From assembly GCF_012910905.1 (NCBI RefSeq), contig NZ_WTVN01000007.1, forward strand, positions 62,001 through 126,000: DNA of 64,000 bases, in the 5' to 3' direction. The stretch's first letter is position 1, and each line of letters starts with the position of its first letter. The stretch comes from Aromatoleum toluvorans. GTDB lineage: Bacteria; Pseudomonadota; Gammaproteobacteria; Burkholderiales; Rhodocyclaceae. Of this stretch, positions 48,366-59,670 are shown in pieces. The position numbers and the translations under genes are program-made. Under the pieces are notes generated by a model, which had not been told where the DNA came from, did not search any database, and saw only the letters and a list, made by a program, of their open reading frames with translations.

Positions 48366-50704
48366 CAGACACGCTCCACGCTGATTTCGCCGCACATCGC
48401 CCCGAGGACGGCCGTTGCCGCAGTGGCCGCGGCAACACGCACGCAGTTCGCCGCCACAGTGTCGTCGACCACGATCTGGACCTCTGCAACGCCCTCGCCC
48501 TGCTTCAGGCGCACGCGAGCACCCGACTCGACGCCGATCGCGGCGAGCGTCGCCGCGTTCGCGCGTGCGATCGGGGCTTTCGCGTCGCGCGTCTTCTGCA
48601 GCGACGGAGCGCGCCGCACGAGCGGATCAGCTGCGTAGATAGGCACGTCGCTGACGCGTTCGAACCCCGTGAAGGCCTGATCGGCAAACTTGAATTCGAG
48701 GCCGAAAAGCCGATTTCCGAGGTCGGGACGGTCGCCATCCGCAAGCGCTTCCTTGGCCACCGCATCCGAATCGTTCTGCTCAAAGCCCTCGAACTCAAGC
48801 AGATTCCCCAGGACCCGAAGAACCTTCCAGCCAGGCCGGGTTTCACCGACAGGACGGGCGACAGCATTGAAATTCTGGGCCCGACCCTCGCAGTTGACGA
48901 ATGTGCCCGAAGTTTCGGTGAAAGGCGCAATCGGCAGCAGCACGTCGGCTGCGGCAAAAAGCGCCGGCGATTTGAACGCCGACAGCGAGATCACAAGCGG
49001 CGCTGCACCGAGCGCGGCTTGCGCCAAGGCAGGGTTGGCGAAATCCAGGTCAGGCTCGGCGTTGAGCAGCAGATACGCCTTGCGCGGTTGCTCCAGCATC
49101 TGCCGTGCATTGAGACCGCCAACCAGCGGAATCGCCTTGGCCAGATAACCGCCCACACTGTTGGCTGCCTCGCCGATGATCCCGAAGGCACCTTCGGCGA
49201 GACGAGCGATTTCTTCGGCAAGCTGGTGGATTTCGGTTGCGTACTCGCTCTGGACGGCAAGATTACCGAGCCACACTGCGACCTTGCGGCCCGACGCGAG
49301 ACTTTGGGCGATCGCACGCGCCTCTTCGGACACGGCCGAGGGAACGGCAGCGGCGAGATGTTCCGCAACCGCGACGCCCTTCTCGGCTGCGAGCGCCCCA
49401 ACGACCTGCAGAAGGACCGGCACAAATACGGACGGAGCTGCCAGCACGCGATTCCTGACGGGCAGAAGCCACTCTTCAGCGCTAGCGTTGAGAGCACTGA
49501 CATGCAGGCCGCGCTTGGCCGCCTGCCGCACACGTTGGGCGAGCAGCGGCGTGTCCTTGCGCAGGAAACTGCCGATGACGAACAAGCGATCGAGGCCGGA
49601 GACCTCGTTGATCGGCATACCCAGCCAGGGAGCACCCTCACGGAAGCCGTCGGCACGGAAGTCACTCTGGCGCAGGCGGAAATCGACACTATCCGAGCCG
49701 ATGGCACGGGTGAATTTCTGCAGCAGATACAGCTCTTCGACGCTCGTATGCGGCGAGGCCAGCGCGCCGATCGAGTCCGGGCCGTTTTGCTTTGCGGTCT
49801 TGCGCAATCCGTTCGCGGCGAACTCCAGCGCGGTTTGCCAATCCGTCTCCTTCCACACGCCGTCCTGCTTGAGCATCGGAACGGTGAGGCGATCGTCGCT
49901 GTTCAGCCCTTCATACGAAAAGCGATCCTTGTCCGACAGCCAACACTCGTTGATGTCTTCGTTCTCGAGCGGCAGCACGCGCTTGACCACGTCGTGCTTC
50001 ACCTGAACGATCAGGTTGGAGCCGAGCGAATCATGCGGACTCACGGATTTGCGCCGTGCAAGCTCCCACGTCCGCGCGGCGAAACGGAAGGGCTTGGAAG
50101 TGAGCGCACCGACCGGGCAGAGGTCGATGATATTCCCGGAGAGTTCCGAATCGACCGTCTTCTCGACGAACGGCATGATTTCGGCGTGTTCGCCGCGGAA
50201 TGCCTGTCCGAGTTCCATTTCGCCGGCAATCTCGGTCGTAAACCGTACGCAACGCGTGCAGTTGATGCAGCGCGTCATGTCGGTCGCGACAAGCGGCCCG
50301 AGGTTCTTGTTCAGAACGACGCGCTTCTCTTCCTCGTAGCGCGACTGGCTGCCGCCGTAACCGACAGCGAGATCCTGCAGCTGACACTCGCCGCCCTGGT
50401 CGCAGATCGGGCAATCGAGCGGGTGGTTGATCAGCAGGAACTCCATCACGCCTTTCTGGGCCTTGACGGCCTGCTCGGAGCGCGTCCACACCTTCATCCC
50501 GTTCGTCACGGGCGTGGCACAGGCGGGCAGCGGCTTCGGCGCCTTCTCGACCTGCACGAGGCACATGCGGCAGCTTGCGGCGATGGAAAGTTTTTTGTGA
50601 TAGCAGAAGTGCGGAACGAAAGCACCGATCTTGGTGGCAGCATCCATGATGGTGCTGCCATCCTCGACCGTCACCTGCTTGCCGTCGATTTCAATCTCTA
50701 GCAT
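48365..50704 (-). CDS. nuoG: NADH-quinone oxidoreductase subunit G
   Basis: 779 residues. The N-terminal 2Fe-2S and 4Fe-4S sites are [23 protein letters not shown] (with the His ligand upstream) and [11 protein letters not shown] molybdopterin-oxidoreductase-like domain without a cofactor follows. Its ATG overlaps the nuoF stop (TAATG on the coding strand). Confidence 0.93.
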   Translation of the reverse strand: MLEIEIDGKQVTVEDGSTIMDAATKIGAFVPHFCYHKKLSIAASCRMCLVQVEKAPKPLPACATPVTNGMKVWTRSEQAVKAQKGVMEFLLINHPLDCPICDQGGECQLQDLAVGYGGSQSRYEEEKRVVLNKNLGPLVATDMTRCINCTRCVRFTTEIAGEMELGQAFRGEHAEIMPFVEKTVDSELSGNIIDLCPVGALTSKPFRFAARTWELARRKSVSPHDSLGSNLIVQVKHDVVKRVLPLENEDINECWLSDKDRFSYEGLNSDDRLTVPMLKQDGVWKETDWQTALEFAANGLRKTAKQNGPDSIGALASPHTSVEELYLLQKFTRAIGSDSVDFRLRQSDFRADGFREGAPWLGMPINEVSGLDRLFVIGSFLRKDTPLLAQRVRQAAKRGLHVSALNASAEEWLLPVRNRVLAAPSVFVPVLLQVVGALAAEKGVAVAEHLAAAVPSAVSEEARAIAQSLASGRKVAVWLGNLAVQSEYATEIHQLAEEIARLAEGAFGIIGEAANSVGGYLAKAIPLVGGLNARQMLEQPRKAYLLLNAEPDLDFANPALAQAALGAAPLVISLSAFKSPALFAAADVLLPIAPFTETSGTFVNCEGRAQNFNAVARPVGETRPGWKVLRVLGNLLEFEGFEQNDSDAVAKEALADGDRPDLGNRLFGLEFKFADQAFTGFERVSDVPIYAADPLVRRAPSLQKTRDAKAPIARANAATLAAIGVESGARVRLKQGEGVAEVQIVVDDTVAANCVRVAAATAATAVLGAMCGEISVERV

Positions 50705-52017
50705 TACGGTCTCACGTAGATTTGGCTGCCTTCGTACTGAACTTCAGGCGGCACTAGACATTTCTTGTTTTCGATGTGGTATTCGAACTCGGAACCGAAG
50801 TGCTTGATGAAACTTTGCACCGGCATCGATGCTGCATCACCGAGGGCACAGATCGTGCGCCCCATGATGTTGCCCGTCACCGAATTGAGGAGATCAAGGT
50901 CTTCCTTGCGACCGAGTCCGTTCTCGATGCGATGGACCACGCGATAGAGCCAGCCCGTACCTTCCCGGCACGGTGTGCACTGTCCGCAGGACTCCTCGAA
51001 ATAGAAGTAGGACAAGCGCTCGAGCGCCTTGACCATGCAGGTCGTCTCGTCCATCACGATGACTGCGCCAGAACCGAGCATCGACCCCGCCTTCGAGATC
51101 GAATCGTAATCCATCGTGCAGTCCATCATCACGCTGCCGGACAGCACCGGCGCCGACGAGCCACCGGGAATCACCGCCTTCAGCTTGCGTCCGCCCCGCA
51201 TGCCGCCTGCCATCTCGAGCAGCTCGGCAAAGGGCGTACCCATTGCGATCTCGTAATTGCCGGGCCGATTCACATGGCCGGAGACCGAGAACAGCTTGGT
51301 TCCGCCATTGTTGGGCTTGCCCAGGTTGAGGAAGCCCTCTCCACCCATGTTGATGATGAAGGGAACCGAAGCGAAGGTCTCGGTGTTGTTGATCGTCGTC
51401 GGCTTGCCATACAGACCGTAGCTGGCCGGGAACGGCGGCTTGAAGCGCGGCTGTCCCTTCTTGCCTTCGATCGATTCAAGAAGCGCAGTCTCTTCGCCGC
51501 AGATGTAGGCGCCGTAACCGTGATGGGCAAACAGCTCGAAGGAGAACTCCGAACCGAGAATCTTCTGCCCAAGGAGCCCTGCCGCACGAGCCTCGGCGAG
51601 TGCCGCCTCGAAGCGCTCGTAAACCTCGAAAATCTCGCCGTGAATGTAGTTGTACCCGCGCTCGCAACCCATCGCATACGCTGCGATGGTCATCCCTTCG
51701 ATAACCGTGTGCGGGTTGTAGCGCAGGATATCCCTGTCCTTGAACGTTCCCGGCTCGCCTTCATCCGAATTGCAAGCCAGATACTTCGCGCCGGGGAAGG
51801 AGCGCGGCATGAAACTCCACTTCAGGCCGGTGGGAAAGCCGGCACCACCCCGTCCACGAAGCGACGAGGCCTTGAGCTCGGCGATGATGGTTTCAGGCGG
51901 AATCTTTTCGGAAATGATCTTGCGCAGCGCCGAGTAGCCACCGCGCGCGACATAGTCCTGCAGACCCCAGGTACGGTCGCCGTCAACGCCGGCGAGAATC
52001 AGTCCGCTTGCGCTCAT
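50704..52017 (-). CDS. nuoF: NADH-quinone oxidoreductase subunit F
   Basis: 437 residues. FMN/NADH sites [15 protein letters not shown] and [23 protein letters not shown]; 4Fe-4S (N3) motif [12 protein letters not shown] plus a later Cys. Entry point of electrons from NADH. ATG 52017 overlaps the nuoE stop. Confidence 0.94.
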   Translation of the reverse strand: MSASGLILAGVDGDRTWGLQDYVARGGYSALRKIISEKIPPETIIAELKASSLRGRGGAGFPTGLKWSFMPRSFPGAKYLACNSDEGEPGTFKDRDILRYNPHTVIEGMTIAAYAMGCERGYNYIHGEIFEVYERFEAALAEARAAGLLGQKILGSEFSFELFAHHGYGAYICGEETALLESIEGKKGQPRFKPPFPASYGLYGKPTTINNTETFASVPFIINMGGEGFLNLGKPNNGGTKLFSVSGHVNRPGNYEIAMGTPFAELLEMAGGMRGGRKLKAVIPGGSSAPVLSGSVMMDCTMDYDSISKAGSMLGSGAVIVMDETTCMVKALERLSYFYFEESCGQCTPCREGTGWLYRVVHRIENGLGRKEDLDLLNSVTGNIMGRTICALGDAASMPVQSFIKHFGSEFEYHIENKKCLVPPEVQYEGSQIYVRP

Positions 52018-52493
52018 TTGCTTTCCAGCTCCGCGAGAATCTGATCGATCTTTTCCTTGGTCATCCAGCTGCACATGTGATGGTTATTCACCAGCATGAC
52101 CGGAGCATCGCCACAGGCCCCCATGCACTCGCCTTCCTTCAACGTGAACTTGCCGTCCGGCGTCGTCTCGTTGAATTCGATGCCCAGCTTTTCCTTGAGG
52201 TAATCGGCAGCGTGGACACCCCCCGACAGCGCACAGGGGAGGTTCGTGCACACCGTGATCTTGTGACGGCCGACCGGTTCAAGGTCATACATGTTGTAGA
52301 AGCTCGCCACCTCGTAGGCCGCAATGGCCGGCATGTCGAGGTAGCTGGCGACGAACTCGATGAGTTCCTTCGGCAGCCAGCCCTTCTCGACCTGCGCGAT
52401 GCGCAGCGCCGACATCACAGCCGATTGCTTCTGGTCCGGCGGGTATTTCGCGATCTCGCGATCGATCTGTTGTAGCGATTCCTGACTCAGCAT
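52014..52493 (-). CDS. nuoE: NADH-quinone oxidoreductase subunit E
   Basis: 159 residues from ATG 52493. Thioredoxin-like fold with the N1a 2Fe-2S ligands CTNLPC and CMGAC. It overlaps nuoF by ATGA and follows nuoD by 49 bases. Confidence 0.93.
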   Translation of the reverse strand: MLSQESLQQIDREIAKYPPDQKQSAVMSALRIAQVEKGWLPKELIEFVASYLDMPAIAAYEVASFYNMYDLEPVGRHKITVCTNLPCALSGGVHAADYLKEKLGIEFNETTPDGKFTLKEGECMGACGDAPVMLVNNHHMCSWMTKEKIDQILAELESK

Positions 52494-52542
52494 TTCGTAC
52501 TCGTCTTCCCGGTTTGCCAGCCGACGTTTCAAGATCGGGCGT

Positions 52543-53796
52543 TCAGCGGTCGATTTCGCCGAACACGATATCCATGGTGCCGATGATTGCGACAACGTCG
52601 GCAATCATGTGACCGCGCGCCACTTCGTCCATCGCGGCAAGGTGCGCAAAACCAGGCGCACGCATTTTCAGCCGATACGGCTTGTTCGCACCATCGGACA
52701 CGGCATACACGCCGAACTCGCCCTTCGGATGCTCGACCGCGGCATACACCTCGCCTGCCGGCACATGCATGCCCTCGGTGAAGAGCTTGAAGTGATGGAT
52801 CAGCTCCTCCATGTTCGCCTTCATGCGCTCACGAGGCGGCGGCGCAACCTTGTGGTTATCCGCGATCACAGGGCCCGGGTTCTTCCGCAGCCACTCTATG
52901 CACTGCTTGATGATGCGATTCGACTGGCGCATCTCCTCCATGCGGACGAGATATCGATCGTAGCAATCGCCGGTCTTTCCGATGGGCACGTCGAAATCGA
53001 CCTGATCGTAGACTTCGTAGGGCTGCTTCTTGCGCAGATCCCACGCAACACCCGATCCGCGCAGCATTACGCCGGTAAAGCCCCAGGCCTTCGCCTGTTC
53101 TGGCGTCACGACACCGATACCCACCGTCCGCTGCTTCCAGATGCGGTTATCGGTGAGCAGCGTCTCGTAGTCGTCACAGTAGCCGGCGAAGCGGTTTGTG
53201 AAATCCTCGAGGAAATCCAGCAGCGAACCCTGACGATTCTCGTTCAACTGACGAACGGTGTTCGCATTCTTGAACTTGTTGACCTCGTACTGCGGCATCC
53301 GGTCGGGGAGATCGCGATAGACGCCACCCGGACGGTAATACGCCGCGTGCATTCGCGCGCCGGAAACTGCCTCGTACACATCCATGAGGTCTTCGCGCTC
53401 ACGGAAGGTGTACAGCACCATCGTCATTGCGCCGATGTCGAGCGCGTGGGTGCCGATACCCAGAAGGTGGTTGAGGATTCGCGTCACTTCATCGAACATC
53501 ACGCGGATGTACTGGGCACGAATCGGTACCTCGATCCCCAGCAGACGCTCGATCGCCATGCAATATGCATGCTCGTTGCACATCATCGAGACGTAATCCA
53601 GACGGTCCATGTAGGGCACCGACTGAATCCAGGTACGCGTCTCTGCAAGCGTCTCCGTTCCGCGATGCAACAGGCCGATGTGCGGATCCGCGCGCTCGAC
53701 GACCTCGCCATCGAGTTCGAGCACCAGACGCAGCACGCCGTGCGCCGACGGGTGCTGAGGACCAAAGTTGATCGTGTAGTTGCGAATCTCAGCCAT
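52543..53796 (-). CDS. nuoD: NADH-quinone oxidoreductase subunit D
   Basis: 417 residues, 49-kDa type subunit at the quinone site. [31 protein letters not shown] is the family N-terminus, with the quinone-binding His (HPSAHG). It is related to the hydrogenase large subunit but without the NiFe cysteines. It starts within the nuoC stop region. Confidence 0.94.
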   Translation of the reverse strand: MAEIRNYTINFGPQHPSAHGVLRLVLELDGEVVERADPHIGLLHRGTETLAETRTWIQSVPYMDRLDYVSMMCNEHAYCMAIERLLGIEVPIRAQYIRVMFDEVTRILNHLLGIGTHALDIGAMTMVLYTFREREDLMDVYEAVSGARMHAAYYRPGGVYRDLPDRMPQYEVNKFKNANTVRQLNENRQGSLLDFLEDFTNRFAGYCDDYETLLTDNRIWKQRTVGIGVVTPEQAKAWGFTGVMLRGSGVAWDLRKKQPYEVYDQVDFDVPIGKTGDCYDRYLVRMEEMRQSNRIIKQCIEWLRKNPGPVIADNHKVAPPPRERMKANMEELIHHFKLFTEGMHVPAGEVYAAVEHPKGEFGVYAVSDGANKPYRLKMRAPGFAHLAAMDEVARGHMIADVVAIIGTMDIVFGEIDR

Positions 53797-54394
53797 GGCC
53801 GACATCCCCGTAATTCTCTTCGCGCACGATGCGCGGCGTATTTTCACGCGGTTCGATGGTTACCGGCTGATAAACCACCCGCCCCTGCTCCGCGTCGTAG
53901 CGCATCTCGACATATCCGGTGACGGGGAAATCCTTGCGGAACGGATGACCGACGAAGCCGTAGTCGGTGAGAATCCGGCGCAGATCGGGATGGCCGGCGA
54001 ACATGATCCCGTAGAGATCGAACGCCTCCCGCTCATACCAGTTCGCACTCGGCCAGACGCCGACGACCGAATCGAGAACCGGAAAATCGTCGTTCTCGGC
54101 GAAAACCTTCACGCGCAGGCGCCAGTTCTTTGCAACCGACAGCAAGTGCACCGCAACCGCGAAACGCTTGCCCGACCATGCATCGCCGCCATAGGCTGAA
54201 TAATCGAGCCCGGACACATCGATCAGCTCATCGAAACAGAGGTCTGCGTGATCACGCAGACTCTGAGCGACGCCGAGATAATTCTCCGGCGCAACTTCGA
54301 TGGTCACCTCACCACGATCGATCACAACCGACCGCAACCTGTCACCCAGGACCTCGCGAAGGACCTGACTCAGACGCTCAAGCTTGGGACTCAT
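53789..54394 (-). CDS. nuoC: NADH-quinone oxidoreductase subunit C
   Basis: 201 residues (30-kDa type). Signature [40 protein letters not shown] 54394 chosen. Structural subunit of the peripheral arm, separate from nuoD as usual in betaproteobacteria. Confidence 0.93.
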   Translation of the reverse strand: MSPKLERLSQVLREVLGDRLRSVVIDRGEVTIEVAPENYLGVAQSLRDHADLCFDELIDVSGLDYSAYGGDAWSGKRFAVAVHLLSVAKNWRLRVKVFAENDDFPVLDSVVGVWPSANWYEREAFDLYGIMFAGHPDLRRILTDYGFVGHPFRKDFPVTGYVEMRYDAEQGRVVYQPVTIEPRENTPRIVREENYGDVGHG

Positions 54395-54408
54395 AGATGA
54401 ACCATCCG

Positions 54409-54885
54409 TCAGCGCGCGATGGTATTCGTGCGCTTGATCTTGTTTTGAAGCTGAATGATGCCGTACAGCAGCGCCTCGGCCGTCGGCGGACACCCGGGAA
54501 CATAGACATCCACCGGCACAATGCGGTCACAACCGCGAACAACCGAGTAGGAGTAGTGGTAGTAGCCGCCACCGTTCGCACACGACCCCATCGAGATCAC
54601 CCAGCGCGGCTCGGCCATCTGCTCGTACACCTTGCGCAGCGCCGGCGCCATCTTGTTGCAGAGCGTACCGGCGACGATCATCAGGTCCGACTGACGCGGA
54701 CTGGGCCGGAAGACCACCCCGAACCGGTCGAGGTCGTAGCGCGCACAGCCCGCGTGAATCATCTCGACCGCACAGCACGCCAGGCCAAACGTCATCGGCC
54801 ACAGCGAACCCGTACGCGTCCAGTTGATTACCGCATCGAGCGAAGTGGTGACAAACCCTTCACGAAAAACGCCCTCAATACTCAT
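54409..54885 (-). CDS. nuoB: NADH-quinone oxidoreductase subunit B
   Basis: 158 residues carrying cluster N2. Cys ligands in [25 protein letters not shown] and [14 protein letters not shown]; the tandem CC is present. It starts three bases after nuoA. Confidence 0.94.
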   Translation of the reverse strand: MSIEGVFREGFVTTSLDAVINWTRTGSLWPMTFGLACCAVEMIHAGCARYDLDRFGVVFRPSPRQSDLMIVAGTLCNKMAPALRKVYEQMAEPRWVISMGSCANGGGYYHYSYSVVRGCDRIVPVDVYVPGCPPTAEALLYGIIQLQNKIKRTNTIAR

Positions 54886-54888
54886 GCA

Positions 54889-55263
54889 TCACTCCCAGTC
54901 GAGCGCACCGTTCTTCCACTCGACGACATAACCGATTACCAGCACGGCAATGAAGACCATAACCGAACCGAATACGAACCATGCAACCTGACCGGCAGCA
55001 ATGAATTCCTGGAAAACCGTTGCCCACGGAAAGAGGAAGGCGATCTCGAGATCGAAAAGAATGAAGAGAATCGCGATGAGGTAGTAGCGCACATCGAACT
55101 TCATGCGCGCGTCTTCGAATGCCTCGAAGCCACACTCATAAGGAGACAGCTTCTCGCTGCCAGGACGATACGGAGCGACAAGGCGCCCGAGGATGACGGG
55201 AACAAGGCCAAAACCGAGCCCCACGAGGATGAACATCAGAACAGGAAAGTAGTTTTCCAGCAT
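54889..55263 (-). CDS. nuoA: NADH-quinone oxidoreductase subunit A
   Basis: 124 residues with three helices. [40 protein letters not shown] carries the loop Cys and the acidic channel residues. First gene of nuoA-N; the AT-rich 90 bases upstream presumably hold its promoter, after the tRNA terminator. Confidence 0.94.
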   Translation of the reverse strand: MLENYFPVLMFILVGLGFGLVPVILGRLVAPYRPGSEKLSPYECGFEAFEDARMKFDVRYYLIAILFILFDLEIAFLFPWATVFQEFIAAGQVAWFVFGSVMVFIAVLVIGYVVEWKNGALDWE

Positions 55264-55322
55264 TGCGTGACACCCCGTTTAATTACAGATTGTTTTAGTT
55301 TTTATAATTAACCCGCTGCATG

Positions 55323-55344
55323 AAAACGCCCGCTTTCGCGGGCG
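55323..55344 (-). terminator. Terminator after tRNA-Leu
   Basis: On the minus strand CGCCCGC-GAAA-GCGGGCG is followed by TTTT. The stable GNRA-type tetraloop hairpin lies 12 bases beyond the tRNA end and before nuoA. Confidence 0.75.
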
Positions 55345-55355
55345 ATTCAGTTTTC

Positions 55356-55440
55356 TGGTGCCGACGGTGAGACTCGAACTCACACGGCTTTCGCCACCAC
55401 CCCCTCAAGATGGCGTGTCTACCAATTTCACCACGTCGGC
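55356..55440 (-). tRNA. tRNA-Leu (anticodon GAG)
   Basis: Cloverleaf read on the minus strand: acceptor GCCGACG pairs with CGTCGGC, discriminator A, encoded CCA. The D-arm carries GGTGAAATTGGTAGACACG, the anticodon loop TTGAGGG (GAG), a long type II variable arm, and the T-arm GTTCGAGTC. Total 85 nt with CCA. It lies between secG and nuoA, as in many betaproteobacteria. Confidence 0.95.
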
Positions 55441-55501
55441 ACGTTTGTTACAGCTCGAAATTATACGGCTTTTCCCTTATCGCGCAAAGCCCCGAGGGAA
55501 C

Positions 55502-55861
55502 TTATTTCGGGATCGACTGTGCCTTGGAATCGCCCGCTTCGCCAGCAGGAGCAGCGCCGGCGGGCGCAGCCGGCGCACTGACCGGAGCATCCCGCATGAC
55601 GCTGGAGGGCACCTGCGCCTTACCGTTGGCAAGATAGCTCAGACCGAGACTGGTCACAAAGAACACCGCAGCGAGGACAGCCGTGGTTCGACTGAGGAAA
55701 TTGGCCGAGCCGGAGGCGCCGAAAACGCTACCCGACGCGCCGCTACCGAAGGCTGCCCCTGCGTCGGCGCCTTTGCCATGCTGCATCAAGACCAGGCCGA
55801 TGATGCCGAGACCAACCAACACGTGAATGGTCAGAACGATAGAAAAAAAATAATTACTCAT
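55502..55861 (-). CDS. secG: SecG, protein-export translocase subunit
   Basis: 119 residues with two helices separated by GLVLMQHGKGADAGAAFGSGASGSVFGASG, the SecG signature. Ala/Pro-rich C-terminal tail. Part of the SecYEG channel. It lies 17 bases after tpiA and upstream of the tRNA. Confidence 0.92.
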   Translation of the reverse strand: MSNYFFSIVLTIHVLVGLGIIGLVLMQHGKGADAGAAFGSGASGSVFGASGSANFLSRTTAVLAAVFFVTSLGLSYLANGKAQVPSSVMRDAPVSAPAAPAGAAPAGEAGDSKAQSIPK

Positions 55862-55878
55862 AATAAATCCTGATTATC

Positions 55879-56640
55879 TCAAGCACCCCGGACGGTGTTC
55901 GCCGCCGCCCGGCAAATTTCCAAAAACGACGGCGCATCGAGCGAAGCCCCGCCGATCAAGCCGCCGTCCGCGTCAGGCAATCCGAACAACGCTTCGGCCG
56001 TTTCGGGCTTGACGCTGCCACCATAAAGGACGCGAACCTCATTCGCGGCCTCCACATGTCGCGCGAGCCATCCACGCACGAACGACAGAACTGCCTGCAC
56101 CTGCTCGGCCGTTGCCGCACGCCCGGTACCGATCGCCCAAACCGGCTCATAGGCGATCACTACCCGCTGCAGCACTGCCGAGGGCAGCACAGCAGCCAAA
56201 GCATCCAGTTGCCGCATCAGCACCTGCTCGGTGACCCCTGATTCGCGCTCAGCCAGCGTTTCGCCGACACACACGATGGGCGTCAGCTCGCCATCGAGCA
56301 CCGCTACAGTCTTCCGAGCCACAACCTCGTCGGACTCATGATGCAGCGTGCGGCGCTCGGAGTGACCGACAACAACGAAACGCACCCCCCAGTCGGCAAG
56401 CATTGCGACGCTGACGTCGCCGGTGTAAGCACCATCGGAGAACTCGCTCACGTCCTGAGCGCCAAGCGCGATCCCGCTTCCCTCGAGGATCTCGTTAACC
56501 TGCGCGAGATACGGGAACGGCACACATACAGCACAATCGACGCCGGACGGCATGCCGCCCAGAATTTGGTCCAGCAGCACACGATTTCGCGCCCGGTCGC
56601 CGTTCATCTTCCAGTTACCGACGACTAGCTTTCGTTTCAT
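55879..56640 (-). CDS. tpiA: Triosephosphate isomerase
   Basis: 253 residues, TIM barrel. N-terminal VVGNWKMNGD (substrate Lys), catalytic His in VVVGHSERR, catalytic Glu in VIAYEPVWAIGTG, and the phosphate loop VLYGGSVKP. Glycolysis/gluconeogenesis; interconverts DHAP and GAP. Confidence 0.95.
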   Translation of the reverse strand: MKRKLVVGNWKMNGDRARNRVLLDQILGGMPSGVDCAVCVPFPYLAQVNEILEGSGIALGAQDVSEFSDGAYTGDVSVAMLADWGVRFVVVGHSERRTLHHESDEVVARKTVAVLDGELTPIVCVGETLAERESGVTEQVLMRQLDALAAVLPSAVLQRVVIAYEPVWAIGTGRAATAEQVQAVLSFVRGWLARHVEAANEVRVLYGGSVKPETAEALFGLPDADGGLIGGASLDAPSFLEICRAAANTVRGA

Positions 56641-56742
56641 GCATCGCGCCTCAGCGAAATTTTCCGATTGTATCGTCAGGCCTCCGACAGGTAAAGGAAG
56701 GTCGCCAGCTCACTTGGCGCTCACTACGGACGCAGAATGCAA

Positions 56743-56774
56743 CAAACCCCGCCGGCTTGCACCCGCGGGGTTTG
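56743..56774 (-). terminator. Terminator of the pst operon
   Basis: CAAACCCCGC pairs with GCGGGGTTTG (10 base pairs, 12-base loop) about 60 bases past the pstB stop. On the minus strand the 3' arm ends in GTTTGTTGC, a short T-rich tail. Confidence 0.7.
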
Positions 56775-56830
56775 ATGGGACCGTCCGGAACTATCCGCGA
56801 CCGGGGACGGCAGAGAGCCGCCCGCCGCGC

Positions 56831-57715
56831 TCAGCCGAATCGGCCGGTGATGTAGTCTTCGGTTTCCTTTCGCTTCGGATTGACGAAGATCTGGTTCGTT
56901 TCCCCGAACTCCATCAGCTCACCGAGATACATGTACGCGGTGTAATCCGAAACGCGGGCCGCTTGTTGCATGTTGTGCGTAACGATCAGGATGGTCACCT
57001 TGTCGCGCAATTCGTGGACCAGTTCCTCGATGCTGGCAGTCGCAATCGGATCGAGCGCCGACGTCGGTTCGTCGAAAAGCAGGACTTCAGGCTCCGTGGC
57101 AAGACAGCGCGCGATGCACAGGCGCTGCTGCTGCCCCCCCGACAATGCCGTCGCGGGGTCATGCAGGCGATGCTCGACCTCCGACCACAGCGCAGCGCCC
57201 CGAAGCGCCTCCTTCACGCGATCATCGATGACCGAGCGATTGCGCTCGCCGCGAATACGAAGACCATACGCGACGTTCTCGTAGATGGACTTCGGAAACG
57301 GATTGGGTTTCTGAAAGACCATGCCGATCCGCATGCGGACTTCAATGGGGTCGACGGCCGGATCAAGAAGGTTGGTGTTGTCGGGATGCAGCCGGATCGT
57401 CCCTTCGTAGCGATTGCCCGGATAGAGATCGTGCATGCGGTTGAAGGTCCGCAGGAGCGTGGACTTGCCGCAACCCGACGGGCCAATCAATGCGGTGACA
57501 CGCTTCTCGTGCACCGGCATGGAGATCGACTTCAGCGCCTTGAAGTCACCATAGTAGAAGCTGAAGTTCTCGACCGAGGCCTTGACGGCGACTCCCTTGT
57601 CGGGGCGCACGCCGGAGAATGCATCGCCCACCCCCTGGTCCGCGGCGCTGCCGCCCTGTGATGCCGCCTCTGCGGCGCCTTGGTTGCTCATTCGCATCGT
57701 AACGCTGCTTACCAT
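56831..57715 (-). CDS. pstB: Phosphate ABC transporter ATPase
   Basis: 294 residues from ATG 57715 (SD AAGGA). Walker [10 protein letters not shown], signature ALSGGQQQR, Walker [14 protein letters not shown]. The N-terminal 45 residues are a Gly/Ala-rich extension before the standard fold. The start overlaps the pstA stop region. No phoU gene follows; the operon ends here with a terminator. Confidence 0.93.
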   Translation of the reverse strand: MVSSVTMRMSNQGAAEAASQGGSAADQGVGDAFSGVRPDKGVAVKASVENFSFYYGDFKALKSISMPVHEKRVTALIGPSGCGKSTLLRTFNRMHDLYPGNRYEGTIRLHPDNTNLLDPAVDPIEVRMRIGMVFQKPNPFPKSIYENVAYGLRIRGERNRSVIDDRVKEALRGAALWSEVEHRLHDPATALSGGQQQRLCIARCLATEPEVLLFDEPTSALDPIATASIEELVHELRDKVTILIVTHNMQQAARVSDYTAYMYLGELMEFGETNQIFVNPKRKETEDYITGRFG

Positions 57716-58632
57716 TTGATGTCCTTGCGCACGTGGTAACGAATCCAGATCGATACGGCATTCATCGCCAATGTCATCAGGACGAGTATGAATCCGGCCG
57801 CAGCCGCGTTCTGCTGGAAGGCCTCTTCGGGACGCGAAGTCCAGTTGAACATCTGGATCGGCATCACGGTGAATCCGGACTTCAGCCATTCAAAATTGAC
57901 CCACGGAAACTCGGGGCCGATCGGTGACTCGGGGAGGAACGCGATGAAGGTCAGCGCCCCGATCGTGATGATGGGAGCCGTTTCGCCGATGGCCCGGGAC
58001 ATGCCGATGATGACGCCGGTAAGGATTCCCGGCAGCGAATACGGAACGATGTGATCACGGGTGACCTGCCACCGCGTCGCCCCCAGACCGTAGGCCGCCT
58101 CGCGAATATGCAGCGGGATCGACCGGATGGCCTCACGCGTCGCGACGATCACCACGGGCAGGATGAGCAGACCGAGCGTCAAACCCGCTGACAGGATGCT
58201 CTGGCCGAAACCAAAAGTGTAAACGAACACCCCGAGCGCCAGCAGTCCATACACGATGGAGGGTACGCCTGCGAGGTTCGTGACATTGATTTCGATGATG
58301 TCGGTGAACAGGTTCTTCGGCGCGTACTCTTCGAGATAGATACCAGCGGCCACCCCCAGCGGCACCGCCGAAAGGGCGGTCACAAGCATGACAAGCAGGG
58401 ACCCCACCCATGCCGAGAGGATACCCGCCTGTCCGGCACGCCGTGACGGGAAGTTGGTGAAAAAGTCGGGCGTGATGCGCTCCCAGCCCGACCAGGCCAT
58501 CTGGGCAAAGAGCGCGACAAAGGTCAGCACACCTACCAGCAGCGCAAGAAAGCCGGCGACGGCAAAGAACAGCTCGAGCCGCTTGTTGCGCCTGATGATC
58601 TTTCGGATCGACGGGATGTCTTCTGATTTCAT
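57709..58632 (-). CDS. pstA: Phosphate ABC transporter permease PstA
   Basis: 307 residues, six helices after a cytoplasmic N-terminus. The permease EAA-type loop is [29 protein letters not shown]. Pairs with PstC. Ten bases separate it from pstC. Confidence 0.93.
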   Translation of the reverse strand: MKSEDIPSIRKIIRRNKRLELFFAVAGFLALLVGVLTFVALFAQMAWSGWERITPDFFTNFPSRRAGQAGILSAWVGSLLVMLVTALSAVPLGVAAGIYLEEYAPKNLFTDIIEINVTNLAGVPSIVYGLLALGVFVYTFGFGQSILSAGLTLGLLILPVVIVATREAIRSIPLHIREAAYGLGATRWQVTRDHIVPYSLPGILTGVIIGMSRAIGETAPIITIGALTFIAFLPESPIGPEFPWVNFEWLKSGFTVMPIQMFNWTSRPEEAFQQNAAAAGFILVLMTLAMNAVSIWIRYHVRKDIKW

Positions 58633-58642
58633 GCCATTCTTC

Positions 58643-59599
58643 TCAATACGCTTCGCGGAAACGACGCCGTACGACGTGCCCGACGAGATTCAGCGCCAAC
58701 GTCATGAGCATCAGGCTCAGGCCGGCAGCGAAGATCGATTGGTACCCGATGGAACCATGCGGCAGATCCCCCAGCGCGACCTGCACGATGTAGGCGGAGA
58801 TCGTCTGCGCCGGTTCGAGCGGATTGACGGTGAAATTGGGTTGCATGCCCGCGGCGACAGCCACGATCATGGTCTCGCCGACGGCACGGGAGATCCCCAG
58901 GATGTAGGCGGACAAAATGCCCGAAAGCGCCGCCGGAAAGATCACGCGGAATGCCGTCTGCAGCTTGGTCGCCCCCATTGCGTAGGAGCCTTCGCGCATG
59001 CTCATCGGCACCGCGCGCATCGCATCTTCCGCCAGCGAACTGACGTACGGAATGATGGCGATCCCCATCACGATACCGGCGCCGAGCATGTTGAAGCCCG
59101 ACAAGTCGGGAATGAGCAGCTGAAGCAGCGGAATCACGACCATCAGCGCAAAGTAGCCGTAGACGATGGTCGGGATGCCACCCAGCAGTTCGAGGAAGGG
59201 CTTGACGACCTCACGAACGGCCGGACGGGCGAATTCGGAAAGGTAAATGGCAATCGTGGTCCCCAGTGGGATGGCGACAACCAGTGCGACCATGGAGGTC
59301 GTCAGCGTTCCCGCGAGCAACGGAAGGATTCCGTAGCGCGGTTCAGCGAAGAGCGGCGTCCACATCGTGTCCGTGAGGAAGGACCAGATGGACACGTTGC
59401 TGAAAAAATTGAACGATTCGCTCACCAGCACCCAGATGATGCCGACGGTCGTCAGAACCGACACCGAGGCTGCCCCGAGAAGCAGGAGCTCGATCACCCG
59501 CTCCTTGAAGTTGCGCAGTGCCTTCCTCGCAAGACGGTCGCTCACGGTGAGGGGAGGCTGAGACATCAGGGCGGCGGCGCCGGAATTGGTTTCTCGCAT
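58643..59599 (-). CDS. pstC: Phosphate ABC transporter permease PstC
   Basis: 318 residues from ATG 59599; the GTG at 59629 is less likely. EAA loop REGSYAMGATKLQTAFRVIFPAALSGILSA and ISRAVGETMIV are the PstC patterns. Six helices. It lies 71 bases after pstS. Confidence 0.92.
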   Translation of the reverse strand: MRETNSGAAALMSQPPLTVSDRLARKALRNFKERVIELLLLGAASVSVLTTVGIIWVLVSESFNFFSNVSIWSFLTDTMWTPLFAEPRYGILPLLAGTLTTSMVALVVAIPLGTTIAIYLSEFARPAVREVVKPFLELLGGIPTIVYGYFALMVVIPLLQLLIPDLSGFNMLGAGIVMGIAIIPYVSSLAEDAMRAVPMSMREGSYAMGATKLQTAFRVIFPAALSGILSAYILGISRAVGETMIVAVAAGMQPNFTVNPLEPAQTISAYIVQVALGDLPHGSIGYQSIFAAGLSLMLMTLALNLVGHVVRRRFREAY

Positions 59600-59670
59600 T
59601 GAACGCTCGGGGACGATAAAAAGGTGCACGGGCGCGGAAGCGCCCGTGCACCACGACTTTCAAAATACGA